This document shows positions 53,966-64,000 of a stretch of DNA of 64,000 nt, in pieces. Position 1 is the first letter of the stretch; each line of letters starts with the position of its first letter. Source of the stretch: Peltaster fructicola (taxonomy: Eukaryota; Ascomycota; Dothideomycetes). The notes under the pieces were generated by a model. It did not search any database. It was given only the letters and a program-made list of their open reading frames with translations, and was not told the DNA's origin. The stretch covers positions 620,001-684,000 of the forward strand of contig CP051142.1 in the NCBI GenBank assembly GCA_001592805.2. The letters are read 5' to 3'. A program made the translations under genes and the position numbers.

Positions 53966-56336
53966 TCACTGCTTGTACGTGCCAAGTCGGGCAAGAATGT
54001 CCTGCATGTTGACTTGCCCACCAGGGGGAGCAGAAGGTGGCACCGCAGCTCTGGCCGCAGACTGCTGCTGCTGCTGCATCCAGCTGTTCGCGTTGGCATA
54101 TGCTTGCTGTGGTGGTGGAGGTTGACTGTATGCTGCTTGGGGAGGATAGCCGTAAGGACCACCTGTCATTGGAGGTCTAGCTTGCTGTGGTGGCTGTCCA
54201 TTTCGTGCTGCAGTCAACAGATTCTGCAAGGATGCTGGATCGAGCTGTTGTGGCAACCCATGAGGAGGATGCACTGCTGGCTGCTGTGCCTGGTACTGAG
54301 GTGGGTAGCCTGGTGGTAGAGCATATGGTTGCGGTGGTGCAGATGGCGCGCCATATCCGTACTGCATCGGTGGAGGCTGAGCATAGCTCGGCGGCTGCTG
54401 CTGCATCGGCATACCATACTGTGCTGGTGTTGATGCCAGTCGTGAAGCTCCTCGAGCACGGTCAAGTAGACCAACGCAGGTAGTAACATCGATGTAGTCA
54501 TAGTCGTTGAACTGCACTCTGTCTGCACCCATACTACGATCGAAGATTCGTAGCATGACCCTACCCGTCTCCATCGATCGTCGGTCCAGTCGAACGATTG
54601 CAAGGACTCCCTCAACGAGTTGGCGCTGTATGGCAGCATCCTCATTGAGGTTTGGCTTCAGCACCAGTACAGCAGTGCGAAAGCGTGCGGCACCAATGGT
54701 GTTCTCAACCATCTCGATGAGTCGTCTGTCAATGTTCTGTTCCTTGACTATGATCTGAACCTCAGGAACGTCTTGTGGTGCACGTCGAGGCAAAGGAAGA
54801 TCGTCCTCAGCATCGATCCGTCTCGGGCTAGGAGAGCGAGTGTACCGCGAGCGACCATAGCCTGGTGGTGATCTCTGTCGGTTGCGTTGACGGTCATCGT
54901 AGCGATCTCGATAAGCCCCACGTGGCGAGGGCGAGCGCATAGCTCTGTACGAGTCTCTGCCGCTCTGATTTCTGTCATTGCCAGATCTGCCAGATCCACG
55001 GTTGACAGGCGAACGTGATCGATTTCTGTTCTGATTTCGTGCCTTCTGCGGCTTACTGATTTCGAGGTCTGCTTGTGTTAGCATATACGAATTCAAGAGG
55101 AATAATCCACTCACGAATGCGCTTGTCCTTGATCATGGTTCCTTGTTCTGTGTTCAAGGCACGATCGCAATCGTCAGCATACAAGAACTGAACGAAGCCA
55201 TAAGCTTGCTTTATGGAGATTTGCGCCAGAGGTCCGTAGGTGTGGAACACATGGAAGATGTCTCGCTTGGTGACCGACTCAGAGCTGAGGTTACCGACAA
55301 AGAGGCGCGAGCCCATCGGAAACTGATCCCACTTGCCATCATTGACATATCTGCGCTCCTCTTGTATGAACTCATCGTACTTCTGCTGTATATCCGCGGT
55401 CCATGGCATATCCTCTTGCGTCACAGGCTCTCCAGCTGCCAATTTCCTTTCTCTTTGTGATGATGGAACACGAGGCTGCAAGGCACCATTTGCGGCTTGT
55501 GCGGACGGTGTCGCTGCTGAATCGACATGCTGGAAAGCCACGGAGGTACCAGCTGCTGGAGTGATGCCTCGAGTCAACGCACTCACGAGGTCATCACCAG
55601 GTTGAGCGACAGTGACAGTAGTGGCAGAAACAGCTGGTAGCTGGTCGTGGGCGGAGGTCGGCTCGGTTACACTGGTTGTCGTAACCGTGGTCCCAGCCAG
55701 ATCAGTGGCAGGAATATCCTGTTGTACAGCAGCAGGTGTGGCGTTCGTCGAATGGGAGACAGGTGCTGCTTGCAACGAGGCGAGCAGAGACTGCACATCA
55801 ACATTGCTCGGTAGTGAGAAGCTTGAGGGCTGTGCTTGAACATCAGGCATTGGAGTACCCTCGGCAACGGACAAGGTTGTGGGTGCACGCAAGGAGTTGT
55901 CGTTCAGCAGAGCGGTGTCAGAAACCGCTGCTGTGGCATCGTTCTCCGCAGCAGCTGGATCAATGTGCTGCGCGAGCTCAATCTGAGAATTCAGCTGAGC
56001 GTTTGTGTCATGACTTTCTTGGATCTCAGGCATAGTATCGATAACAGGTTGTTCTTGTGTGCTTTGCATGGGCTCTCCCTCCACTGGCGCATCTTCATCA
56101 CCTGGCGCATCCTCTTGCGCATCGGTGTCTTTCCAAGCTCCTTCACGAACCTCAGTGTTGCGCATTGACGGATCTTGCATATGAAGCTCGGTTTGGTTGA
56201 AGCTCACATCCATCATGTTGTTCAAGACTGGGATGTTTGTGGGAGTCGGAAAGTGGATTGGCTTGGGCGACGCAGGGGACAAGAGGGAGGCTTCACTGTG
56301 AAGGTGTGGCTCTTCCGGTTCCTCTTCCAGATTCAT
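53966..56336 (-). CDS. NAB3: Nab3-like RNA-binding protein (RRM)
   Basis: Exons 55115-56336 and 53966-55068 (46-base intron) give 774 residues. An acidic, Ala/Thr/Pro-rich N-terminal half precedes a single RRM: SRLFVGNLSSESVTKRDIFH, YGPLAQISIKQAYGFVQFLY, then IRM end IKDKRIHLEISKPQKARNQN formed across the splice. Basic RS/RG-like segments (RNRSRSPVNRGSGRSG, RDRYDDRQRNRQRSPPGYGR) follow, then a second conserved region DVPEVQIIVKEQNIDRRLIE, FRTAVLVLKPNLNEDAAIQR resembling a tRNA-synthetase-like anticodon-binding fold, and a Gln/Pro-rich tail. Fungal Nab3 proteins act in nuclear RNA surveillance and termination of non-coding transcripts. The RRM type and layout support the call; the partner complex is inferred. 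Confidence 0.9.
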
Positions 56337-56730
56337 GACATAGAAGGTAAACGAGTATAATCAGTGTAAAGGTTGAAGTTCATAGTTCATTGAAGACTTG
56401 TACTGATAGACCTGCGCGCGTAGTTAGCAGTCCCTCGAGAGATGATAGGCGCTGAAGTCAATTGAATAGACAACGTCGTGACGCGTGGGTATCGTGAAGT
56501 TGTTGGAGGGAAGAAACAGCGAAAATTGAGGCTAAAGACTGACTGCCATCTAAGAAGTGGAGTCATTATGTCAGCAGGATCTGCAAAGGCACGTGCTCCA
56601 ACCTGCAGCTAGAACAGTTTTTTGGGGTATCTTCGCTATGCTGTACTACACAAACGATCGTTCAATGGTTCAAGTAAGCGAATAGTGCGGTGAACAGCAT
56701 CTCATCATCGTAGTCCGGCCAGGCAGTGTC
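56337..56730. other. Intergenic, NAB3 promoter and UBP2 3' flank
   Basis: A 394-base gap between two minus-strand genes. It contains the NAB3 5' leader with AT-rich DNA near 56350-56400 and probably the UBP2 polyadenylation region. No other signal recognised. Confidence 0.4.
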
Positions 56731-59700
56731 CTACCAAGGACCAGCAGCTACAGATCGCGGTTTGTCCCAGTCCTCATGACCTCCTTCGATCACAAACCCT
56801 TCAGAATGTGATGCTTGAGCGTGTTCGGCTGCTGGAGCTGACGGTACATCATCCGATGGCATCCTCGGCTGTCCAGACTGTTGTTCTTGTGGTGTTTCCA
56901 CCGTTTGCGGCTGCTCTGGCTGACGGCATACAGGCTGCACCACTGCCGTCTTGATGTCGTCTCGAACATAGACCGCATAAGTGGGAGTGCCATGTGACCA
57001 GTCGTTCGCTTCGAAGATCTCGTTAAGCTTCTCAGGTGCGACCTTCTCGACACGCTCGTCGTTGTATCGGCGCCAAGTTTCTGTCGAGAAGTCTCGAATG
57101 CAGATCCAATAGTGACCGTGAGCTGTCCTGCCTCGATGAAAGAAGACAGCTTGGAGGCGATATTTCATAGTCTTGAGCTCTTCAAATAGGCCGTTGAGCG
57201 ACTGTTCCAGACTTGCTGCCTCCTCCTCAACTTTTCGCAAGTGGACGGCTTGCTGACCAGCACTGTTGTGCAAGACCTCTGGCAGCGCTTTCTCGAACTC
57301 GACAGCACCAATACCAAGCTCTTCAAGACCAGCATTGGCGCTATCCATCTGTTGGATGTACTTGGCAGACTCTGCAACTGCTGTTGGTCCATCAAGACCA
57401 GAGACGACGTCTCGCTGGGCAGTTTGCCCTTTTTTAAGCTCTGTTAGTTTCCTTCGCCAGTTCCATGCGTTGCGTCGGCGGTCCAGTATGTCGCTGTCGT
57501 CCTTCGCCATGTAACGATCGAGGTAGAGCTCATCTGGGAGCTTGATGCTGTGTTCAGACTTGTACTGTTCTGCCTTCTCTTTGTTGAAGCCCACTCGCGG
57601 GATGTTGACCTGTAGAAATGGCGGTGCGCTGATGATGCTCTTGTATTGCTCCATGTGTCCACCGTCGAGCGGCTGCTGATCGAAAACAGCATCAAGCGCC
57701 GTGTACAGATCGGTTGGCTCGGTTGGTACGTTGAGCTGTATGGCTGAGTCTCTGATTAATTGTGATTTGAGCTGCTGTCCGTCCTTCACGGGCGTGTCAA
57801 GCAAGCCGATCGAGAACAGCTCTAGAAGCTCATCAAGCTGCTCACCACTTGCATCATGTCCTTTGGAGTGTAGACCTGCACGAAGACGAAATTGTATACC
57901 GTCGTGCACTTCAGTCACGTCTTGTTGTTGGGTTGCGTTGGATTGAGCCCTTTCAAGTGCGGCATTTGTTGTTGTACTAAACCTTCGGGGTGGTAAGGGA
58001 GGAGCTTTTGGCGCATCGCCCTGCACCGTATTTGTCTCAGGCTTCGGTTGTGGTGAAGCAGGTGGCGTGAGTGGCATGTCCGTCATTTTCACATCCTGGC
58101 TCTCGGTAATCTCCATGATGTCTTCTTGCACTTCCGACTTCGTGATAGAGTCTGGTTCCGCAACCACTGACGACGCTGCGACTGGGACGGTCTCTTCGAC
58201 AGCATGTTCAACTTCTGCTTTATCCTTGTTATCCCAAAGATCGGAATCCTTTGGATCCAGGAAAGCTCGGCAAACGAGATCCTGCTCTGGCTTGACAGCT
58301 GACGACGGATCTTTGATCATACGCTCGAACAGATGCTTGAGATCTTCTGCGAACTTCTGCCCACCCTTGATCTCAAGCAGTGATATCTGGCGTTGTCCGA
58401 CTCGTTCCGTCTTCTCTGATGCCGTGGAGAGGTCGAATTTAAACTTGTCATACTCAAGCACTATGTCACGTAGTGGCTTAATGCTGAAGTAGTACTGCAA
58501 GAGGCTGTTGAGATAGCAGGTGTTTCCCAGGCTTGTCAAGCCAACCGGCCAATCTGCAGCGACGTGCGAGGGTTGCTGCCCAGAAAGCGCTTGTTGTATA
58601 GAAGTAATTGCTCTCTCAGTCTGTACGCCAGGTCGTGTTTGGCGAGCATTGTCAAAGATGGTGGGCCAGAGAGTGGCTTCGACACTATCGAAAGAATCGG
58701 TGATGTCGACATGGCGCAAGGCCTCGTCTATGCTCATGGTGTAGCCGTCCATGCGGCCAGTTTCGAGCCACGTTTTGAGCTCGTTACTCTCTCTTGCTTT
58801 GGCAATGACAGCGATGGCTTTGCGTCCGATCTCTTCTTTGGCAGGGTCGCCTTCAGTCTGTAAGAAAAAAGTCAGTGATCGCTTTCAAGACTAGCAATAA
58901 GTGAACAACGTCGTTGCTTGTTTGCGCATGCAGACAGAGTCCGTGCTACAGCTCAAAATGGTCTGTGCTTGATAGACATACTTTGATTGCGAAGACAGTC
59001 GTCAACATGTCGTCGCTGGTTTCTTTGCCCACACCATTCCCAAGCCATGCCAGAGCTTCTTCAACAGTCTCGATTGATTGTGTCGAAGCATTCATGAGCA
59101 CCTGACTGCCACGAGCAGTTCCAATCCTGCCAAGCATCACTCGAGACTTCTCTGCCGCTTCAGCGCTCAGATCTGGTTGTTGTGCTTGATAAAGATTCAG
59201 GATACGGTCGTCATCCGCCCCGCCGCCACCTTGAGATAGACCAAAGAAGCTGTATGCTTCGCGGAGATCGTGCCGCGTGATACAACCTTGAGATTCGAGA
59301 ACAGCCACCTTCATAGTAAGAGCCTCAGTGTTCCGGAACTGGGCGATCTCGCGCAGGCACTCGAAGTAGTAGGGCTGTTGTTCTGGGTCGCACATTGTCT
59401 GTCGGTCATAGCAGAACTCTATCAGAGAGTCGGCAAAATCAGGTAGGGCACCAAGACTGGCGGTATATGCTTCGAGATTGGGAGTCAGACGACGTGTGAT
59501 GGTTGTTCTTGGGTACCCCTGTGATGCTAGTGTTCGTTCGAGATCACGGTTCGCTGTGTGCCATGGTTCGTCCGCCGCTGGGTTCGCAAGATTCATGTCC
59601 TTCGAGTACTTGCCCATCAAGGCTACCAGCTCCAACTCAACATCCTCGAGGTATTCGCGATGCTTCCGGCTATCAGCATCCTGTCCTGCAACGTATGGAG

Positions 59701-60469
59701 CAGGATTTGGGAGAGTCCACGTGATGTCCGTCTCTGAGTACTCGAAGCCTAGATCTTCCAACACTGGGCGACAATCAGCTCCGTAGTACCCAAATGCTTC
59801 CATGAAGCGCTTGTTATTTGCTGGAAATGTTCGCTTGTTATGCTCTGGGTTGAGTGAATCCTTGATGTACTTTCGCAATCTTGTCAGAGCTTCGACTGGT
59901 GTTGCTTGCTTAATTCCCTCTCTTTCGGGCTCGATCCTTAATATGTCCTCGTAACGCTTCTTCAATTGGCTCGTGTCTGTGAGCGAGAGAACGTGCTGCT
60001 TGTGAAGGCGTTGCACTTTGAATTTGATGTTGAGTGTAGCGCTGCAGCTTGGACTCGAGCACTGCCAGCCATAGTTGAGGTGTGTGTTATGCGCCTCATC
60101 AAGTGCTGGCACTCTTCGGAAGTGGTGTAGAGGGTGTGTCGAGGTCGGGCATGGGTCCGTACAGTCGCGATAATCCAACAACACATCAGCATGAATTCGA
60201 CAGTGTTTGCAGACTATCGCGAGCTTGTGAAAGGTTGAGCCATCTGGTCGCTGGTCGAAGGGCGGTGGCTGGCTCTGGGAAGCCTTGGTTGTGTAGTCAT
60301 GCTTGCAGGCATCGTTGTTCGAAGTCAAGAAGTTTGCATCGCCCAGCACAGGTGCAGCTTCGGTCAGTATGTTGAAAGATTGCTTGACCTTGAGAGGATC
60401 AAAGTTGAGTAGGTCTTGGTTTATTCGTGGTGATGTTTTACCAGGACCTTGTATGGAGGCGTAGGCCAT
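56731..60469 (-). CDS. UBP2: Ubp2-type ubiquitin carboxyl-terminal hydrolase
   Basis: Exons 58982-60469 and 56731-58857 give 1204 residues; the intron (124 bases) is longer than average. The N-terminal ~500 residues are the Ubp2-specific region with a Cys/His cluster (CKHCRIHADVLLDYRDC, YGWQCSSPSCSATLNIKF). The catalytic Cys box GLTSLGNTCYLNSLLQYYF is near residue 603, and the His box AHGHYWICIRDFS near 1078, with the Asn/Asp-type residue in RRYNDERVEKV. A long acidic insertion with a Pro-rich PPLPPRRF lies between the boxes, as usual in Ubp2. Ubp2 trims K63-linked chains and acts with Rsp5 and Rup1 in membrane-protein sorting. It is divergent from the complex I gene, 300 bases between starts. 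Confidence 0.95.
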
Positions 60470-60769
60470 AACCTGGAGTTAGTCCGGACGTATGCTTTGA
60501 GTGATCATGCAAGTGTTGCCAGAATTCACGATCGAAAGGATAAATGATGTACGATAATGTAAAGAGAAGGATTGACCAAGTTGCCTGGTCTACGAGGCCA
60601 TGCAAGAGAATGAAGTACGTCTGATGTGTTGCCATACACTCGAAACACGCATGACATAGTGGACGCTACGTGCCGAATGCGGAATAGCGCAAAAGGTGCT
60701 TTCGCGCTCTCGAGCTTGACAACATCCTTGGAGCAGCTCACCGTGTTCCAGCCATTGCAGACCATCAAC

Positions 60770-61516
60770 ATGGCGACGACCGGTGAAGGACAGGCTTCGG
60801 CTGAGTACAAGGCTATCGATGCCATTGCGGAGACCACGAAGGGTGCTCTGGTCACTGGATCAGCAGGTCTCTTCATCTCGACAATTCAGAACACCTTGAC
60901 GAAGCAGAACATCGGCTTGACTGGAGTATTCACACGAACAGGAGGCACCGTTGCGACATATGGTGATTGCTACTGAGCCGTCCGGATATCGCGATTACTG
61001 ACCTCATCTCCAGCTGCCATGGGAGCTGCTTTCGGCTTCGTGAAAAGCGCATCTGCCAACCTCCGAGAGACAGACGACACATGGAACACGACATACGGAG
61101 GTTTTGCAGCCGGATCTATGGTGGGATTACGATGTATGTGACACTCCGGCGAGACAGCAGTTCCACTGCTAATTCGTTCTACAGTACGGTCCTCGCCCGC
61201 AATCGTCGGATATGGTACTCTCCTTGCCGTCGTTCTGAGCGCTTTCACATACACAGGCACCAGCTTGAGGGGCTACAGGCGAGACACCTCTGTCGATGAG
61301 GTCAGCCGAAAAGAGTATCTTCGCAAGAACAGAAGGAGGAACATTGATGAGACAATCAATGAGCTTGGTGAGGGTAGAGGTGAGTCGACAAGAGCTGTGG
61401 TGATAATAGGATGACTGACAATTGTAGGTATCACTGCACCAGGCTACGATGAGCGAAGGGCTGCACGACTGAAGGAGCGGTATGGCATTGATGTGCCCGT
61501 GGCTGCTAGCTCATAA
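60770..61516 (+). CDS. NUO21.3b: Complex I subunit, NDUFA11/21.3 kDa type
   Basis: Four exons, 60770-60962, 61014-61133, 61185-61379 and 61428-61516, with introns of 48-51 bases, give 198 residues. The Tim17-like membrane region is readable as AIDAIAETTKGALVTGSAGL, TYAAMGAAFGFVKSASANLR, TYGGFAAGSMVGLRLRSSPA and VGYGTLLAVVLSAFTYTGTS, which is followed by the matrix-side tail VSRKEYLRKNRRRNIDETIN and APGYDERRAARLKERYGIDV. This matches the accessory subunit of NADH:ubiquinone oxidoreductase called NDUFA11 (B14.7) in animals and 21.3 kDa subunit in Neurospora, placed in the inner-membrane arm. All junctions keep phase. Its stop codon is 53 bases from that of the convergent MFS gene. Confidence 0.93.
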
Positions 61517-61569
61517 GACGTGTACATCTATCAAGGGATCTCTTTCAACGACGTCGCTGAAACGACAAG

Positions 61570-63317
61570 TCAATGGATCATGCCCATTTCGACATGCTTG
61601 CGAACTAGATTCCAGTACTTTACCCTGTACAGCTCTCTCAATGCTTTGCCTTTCCAGATCACGAGCAAGAAGATGGAGCACACTGCAAGACCAATGAACG
61701 CAACGCTAATCTGTATCGTAGTAAGCATTGTCCTGAAGCACACGCCCGAAGGACTTACAAAGCAATTCTGGGTGCCAAGGTTGTCTAGCCAAGGAGTGAT
61801 TCCGTAGCCGATAGCGAAGCTCATCGTGTTACGAATGAGGATCACACTTGTCATCGCATCACCACTGATATCTCTGTAGCTGTCGATAACATAGTTCACA
61901 CTCAATGTGACACCACAGCCATTCGTAAAAGCTGTAGTACACATAGCGACCATGAGACCAAACCAATGGATTTGGTGAGCAGCGCCGACGCCCTAGAAGA
62001 GGTTAGCATGACGACATGCTCCAGATGACTATGACTGACCCATAAGATCATGCTCGCCGGTAGCATGATAGTCGTGACACTGAAGAGCCACAGACGCATC
62101 TCTGGCTCAAAAGAACCTCCGTTCCTCCTGACCAGTTTCAAGGTCGCCCAGTCTCCAAAGAGCCCAGTAAAGATGGACCCGGCTAACACGCCAATAAGAC
62201 ATGCGATGTATGCCAGTCCAACGACCGATGGGTGGAAGTTATATGGCGGTGCACTGAGGAGCACAGAGGCAGTGGCGTTCAAGATGTTGAAGTAGATCAA
62301 GTAGCTGCCATAGCTGAAGCCTGCATAGAAAACGACCGGCCATGACACAAGCCGCAATGAGAGCAAGCTACGATATAGCATGCGTTGTTCTCGTGGCTTG
62401 TCCTTGATCCAGAGCTTTTGCAGATATGTCTTCCTTTTGGAGGGATCCATGTGGTCAGATGTCAGATTTGTAGTGCTGGTTGAGCGATCGATGATGTTAC
62501 CAGCTTCGTCAACGCTTGGTGTCTTTCGATCATAGTTGGTCTCTTCCATGAAGAGGAAGAGGAAAAGAAAGGCAAAGCCGCAGAAGATAGCTTGTAGATA
62601 GAACACCCACTTGTAGCCAAGGCTGTCGTTGACGAAGCCGCAATAGACGGGTGCAAAGTAGTTGCTGCCGACCAAGGTGAAGGCGTATATGCTCATATAT
62701 GTGCCACGCTCGTGTGCAAAGAACAGGTCTGCAACACTCACCTCAGGCAACGCCTCGATCGGCGAGCACAGAAAGCCTGCGACGATGTTTCGAGCGATCC
62801 ATTGTCCTCTAGACTTTGCATAAGGGCTCCATAGTGATACTGCCATAAGTCCAATGATTGAGATCAGATATGTCGGACGCTTGCCATACTGTAGCGCAAA
62901 TGGCTGTGTGAGTAGGAGACCCCAACCAGCCAGTAGGAATAGATACCCAGTGCCGGCATTGATGTCGCCAACGCTGATCTCGAGTGCCTCAGAGAGTGGT
63001 ACCAGGACAGAGTAGACCACAGATAAGGCCATACCATTGCACCAGACATACACACACATACAGGTGATTGCCAGAAACTTTCTGCAGCATGTCAGTGGCA
63101 CACAGGAACAATGTCATCGTACCGACCTTCGAGGTGACCAATTCAATGGGTCGTCTGCATCCTCTGAGGGTGTGGGCACTAGAACAATGTCTTCCTGCGC
63201 CCGAGAGTGCTTCGTCTGCAGTGTGTGGTCGACATCGACGAGACTGACAGTACCAGGGACGACAGCATCATCAATGCGGCCATGCTGGACGTCGTGTGCT
63301 GCTTGTAGTGTCGCCAT
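61570..63317 (-). CDS. MFS transporter (DHA1-like, Hol1-type)
   Basis: Exons 63127-63317, 62040-63081 and 61570-61992 (introns of 45 and 47 bases) give 551 residues. The cytosolic N-terminus ends with DADDPLNWSPRRKFLAITCM, the D-P-x-N-W lead-in to helix 1 shared by fungal major facilitator drug:H+ antiporters of the DHA1/Hol1 group. About twelve hydrophobic helices follow, with a central cytosolic loop (SVDEAGNIIDRSTSTTNLTS) between helices 6 and 7 and the loop ALQYGKRPTYLISIIGLMAV where the G-x-x-x-D-[RK]-x-G-[RK]-[RK] signature is expected (here degenerate to YGKRP). The substrate cannot be told. No biosynthetic enzymes flank it, so it is likely a stand-alone nutrient or drug transporter. 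Confidence 0.93.
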
Positions 63318-64000
63318 CTTTCGGGCTGTCAAATGGCAGTGCTTGGGACGCTGCTGATCAGTCCACCGACTTCATTGTAAGACTGCTTGTGTTTCAGAGG
63401 GCGCAACAGACAAGTTGACGAATGTCTGAAAGTATGTCAACAATCTTGATTGTGCAATCTTTGTATAATGTTCGTGTTCTCGAGTGTAGATAAGATATCA
63501 CCTGGACTCGCGCCAAGGCCCAACATATATCATAACACTATGGCTTGACCGACACGATCACATCATACACAATTCGAGGTCTGCTTCCTGATGCGATCGC
63601 CAACTCATGAGTCAAGCCTATCAGCTGCATCTGAAGCGACCTATAAGTGTGCAGTATGAAGTCTGAAAGCAACAGCGGTCCTTGGAGTTTGGAGAGCATT
63701 GTTTCGATGACAGCAGGCATAGATTATAGCTACAGTATATGCCGCATTGTTGCTATGGAATGGCCTCGATTGATCCCAAGTTCACAGATTACTTCTTCCA
63801 AGATGATTACCGTCATGTCTGAAGGCTGCACAGAGCAAAAGCGACACTCGAATCTGCCGTTCCTCGAGGCTGCAAGTATAAACACTGAATATTATAATCG
63901 ACTTTTGTAGTCGCTTAGAGGAGCCTGGGATCAGCTGAGAGATACAAGCTTTCGCTCTATGTTGACCAGGGAAGGACTTCTGTCCCTGCCACTGGTATGG
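63318..64000. other. Right end, MFS upstream region, no gene seen
   Basis: The first few hundred bases are the MFS gene promoter. Short frames (60 codons at 63538-63720 minus, 87 codons at 63647-63910 plus) overlap and show no domain. The last 100 bases could be part of a gene beyond the window. Confidence 0.4.

Noticed and set aside
1-64000. Secondary-metabolite cluster (oxygenase, aldo-keto reductase, methyltransferases, PLP decarboxylase, MFS transporter)
   Set aside because: These genes are spread over 60 kb and separated by housekeeping genes; no polyketide synthase, peptide synthetase, terpene enzyme or cluster regulator is present.
1-64000. tRNA, rRNA, transposons, viral remnants and CRISPR arrays
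   Set aside because: I saw no convincing tRNA box pair, rRNA stretch, terminal repeats, transposase, reverse transcriptase or spaced direct repeats on either strand.

Overview
This window is nuclear DNA of a filamentous ascomycete (Pezizomycotina), most likely a Dothideomycete. The evidence is about 30 protein genes packed on both strands, GT-AG introns mostly 45-60 bases long with CTAAC/CTGAC-like branch sequences, fungal-specific families (Crh1-type cell-wall transglycosylase, Pan1, Whi5/Nrm1-like repressor, Nab3, Mam33, Ubp2, Lcb1), and broad use of both G/C- and A/T-ending codons. The class-level placement is inference. I see no rRNA, tRNA, transposon, viral remnant or CRISPR array.

Layout. 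1-6000: a fungal 2-oxoglutarate/Fe(II)-type oxygenase, the mitochondrial CX9C protein Cox23, and the U1 snRNP protein Prp39. 6200-12750: an uncharacterised nuclear coiled-coil protein, a gamma-glutamylcyclotransferase-like protein, a small coiled-coil protein, methylthioribose-1-phosphate isomerase (methionine salvage) and an aldo-keto reductase. 12800-24300: the endocytic scaffold Pan1, a fungal ubiquitin-like-domain protein, a Rad60/Esc2-type SUMO-like protein, LSm6 and a SAM methyltransferase. 25990-35420: a long low-complexity fungal protein, Tsr3 (18S rRNA modification), a GGA clathrin adaptor and a zinc metalloprotease-like protein with a jacalin-like C-terminus. 37190-49350: Whi5/Nrm1-like repressor, serine palmitoyltransferase subunit 1, a four-span membrane protein, a METTL27-like methyltransferase, a Sgs1/BLM-type RecQ helicase and a group II PLP decarboxylase. 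49620-63320: Mam33, citrate carrier Ctp1, a GH16 Crh transglycosylase, Nab3, Ubp2, the complex I NDUFA11-type subunit and an MFS transporter.

The genes are mainly housekeeping (splicing, RNA decay, ribosome modification, DNA repair, vesicle traffic, mitochondria, cell wall). They do not form an evident cluster or operon-like system. Many neighbours are divergent pairs with 150-380 bases between start codons, or convergent pairs with only 33-55 bases between stop codons. Most coding models were rebuilt by joining exons by eye, checking that phase is kept and that family motifs run across the junctions.

I found no clear previously undescribed system. The best leads are gene-structure anomalies: an in-frame TAG followed by 72 protein-like codons after PRP39, a 306-base intron in PRP39, a clear -1 frame break in the metalloprotease-like gene, a frame discontinuity near the end of the ubiquitin-like gene, and two stop-free introns whose length is a multiple of three. 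There are also several conserved-looking proteins of unknown function.
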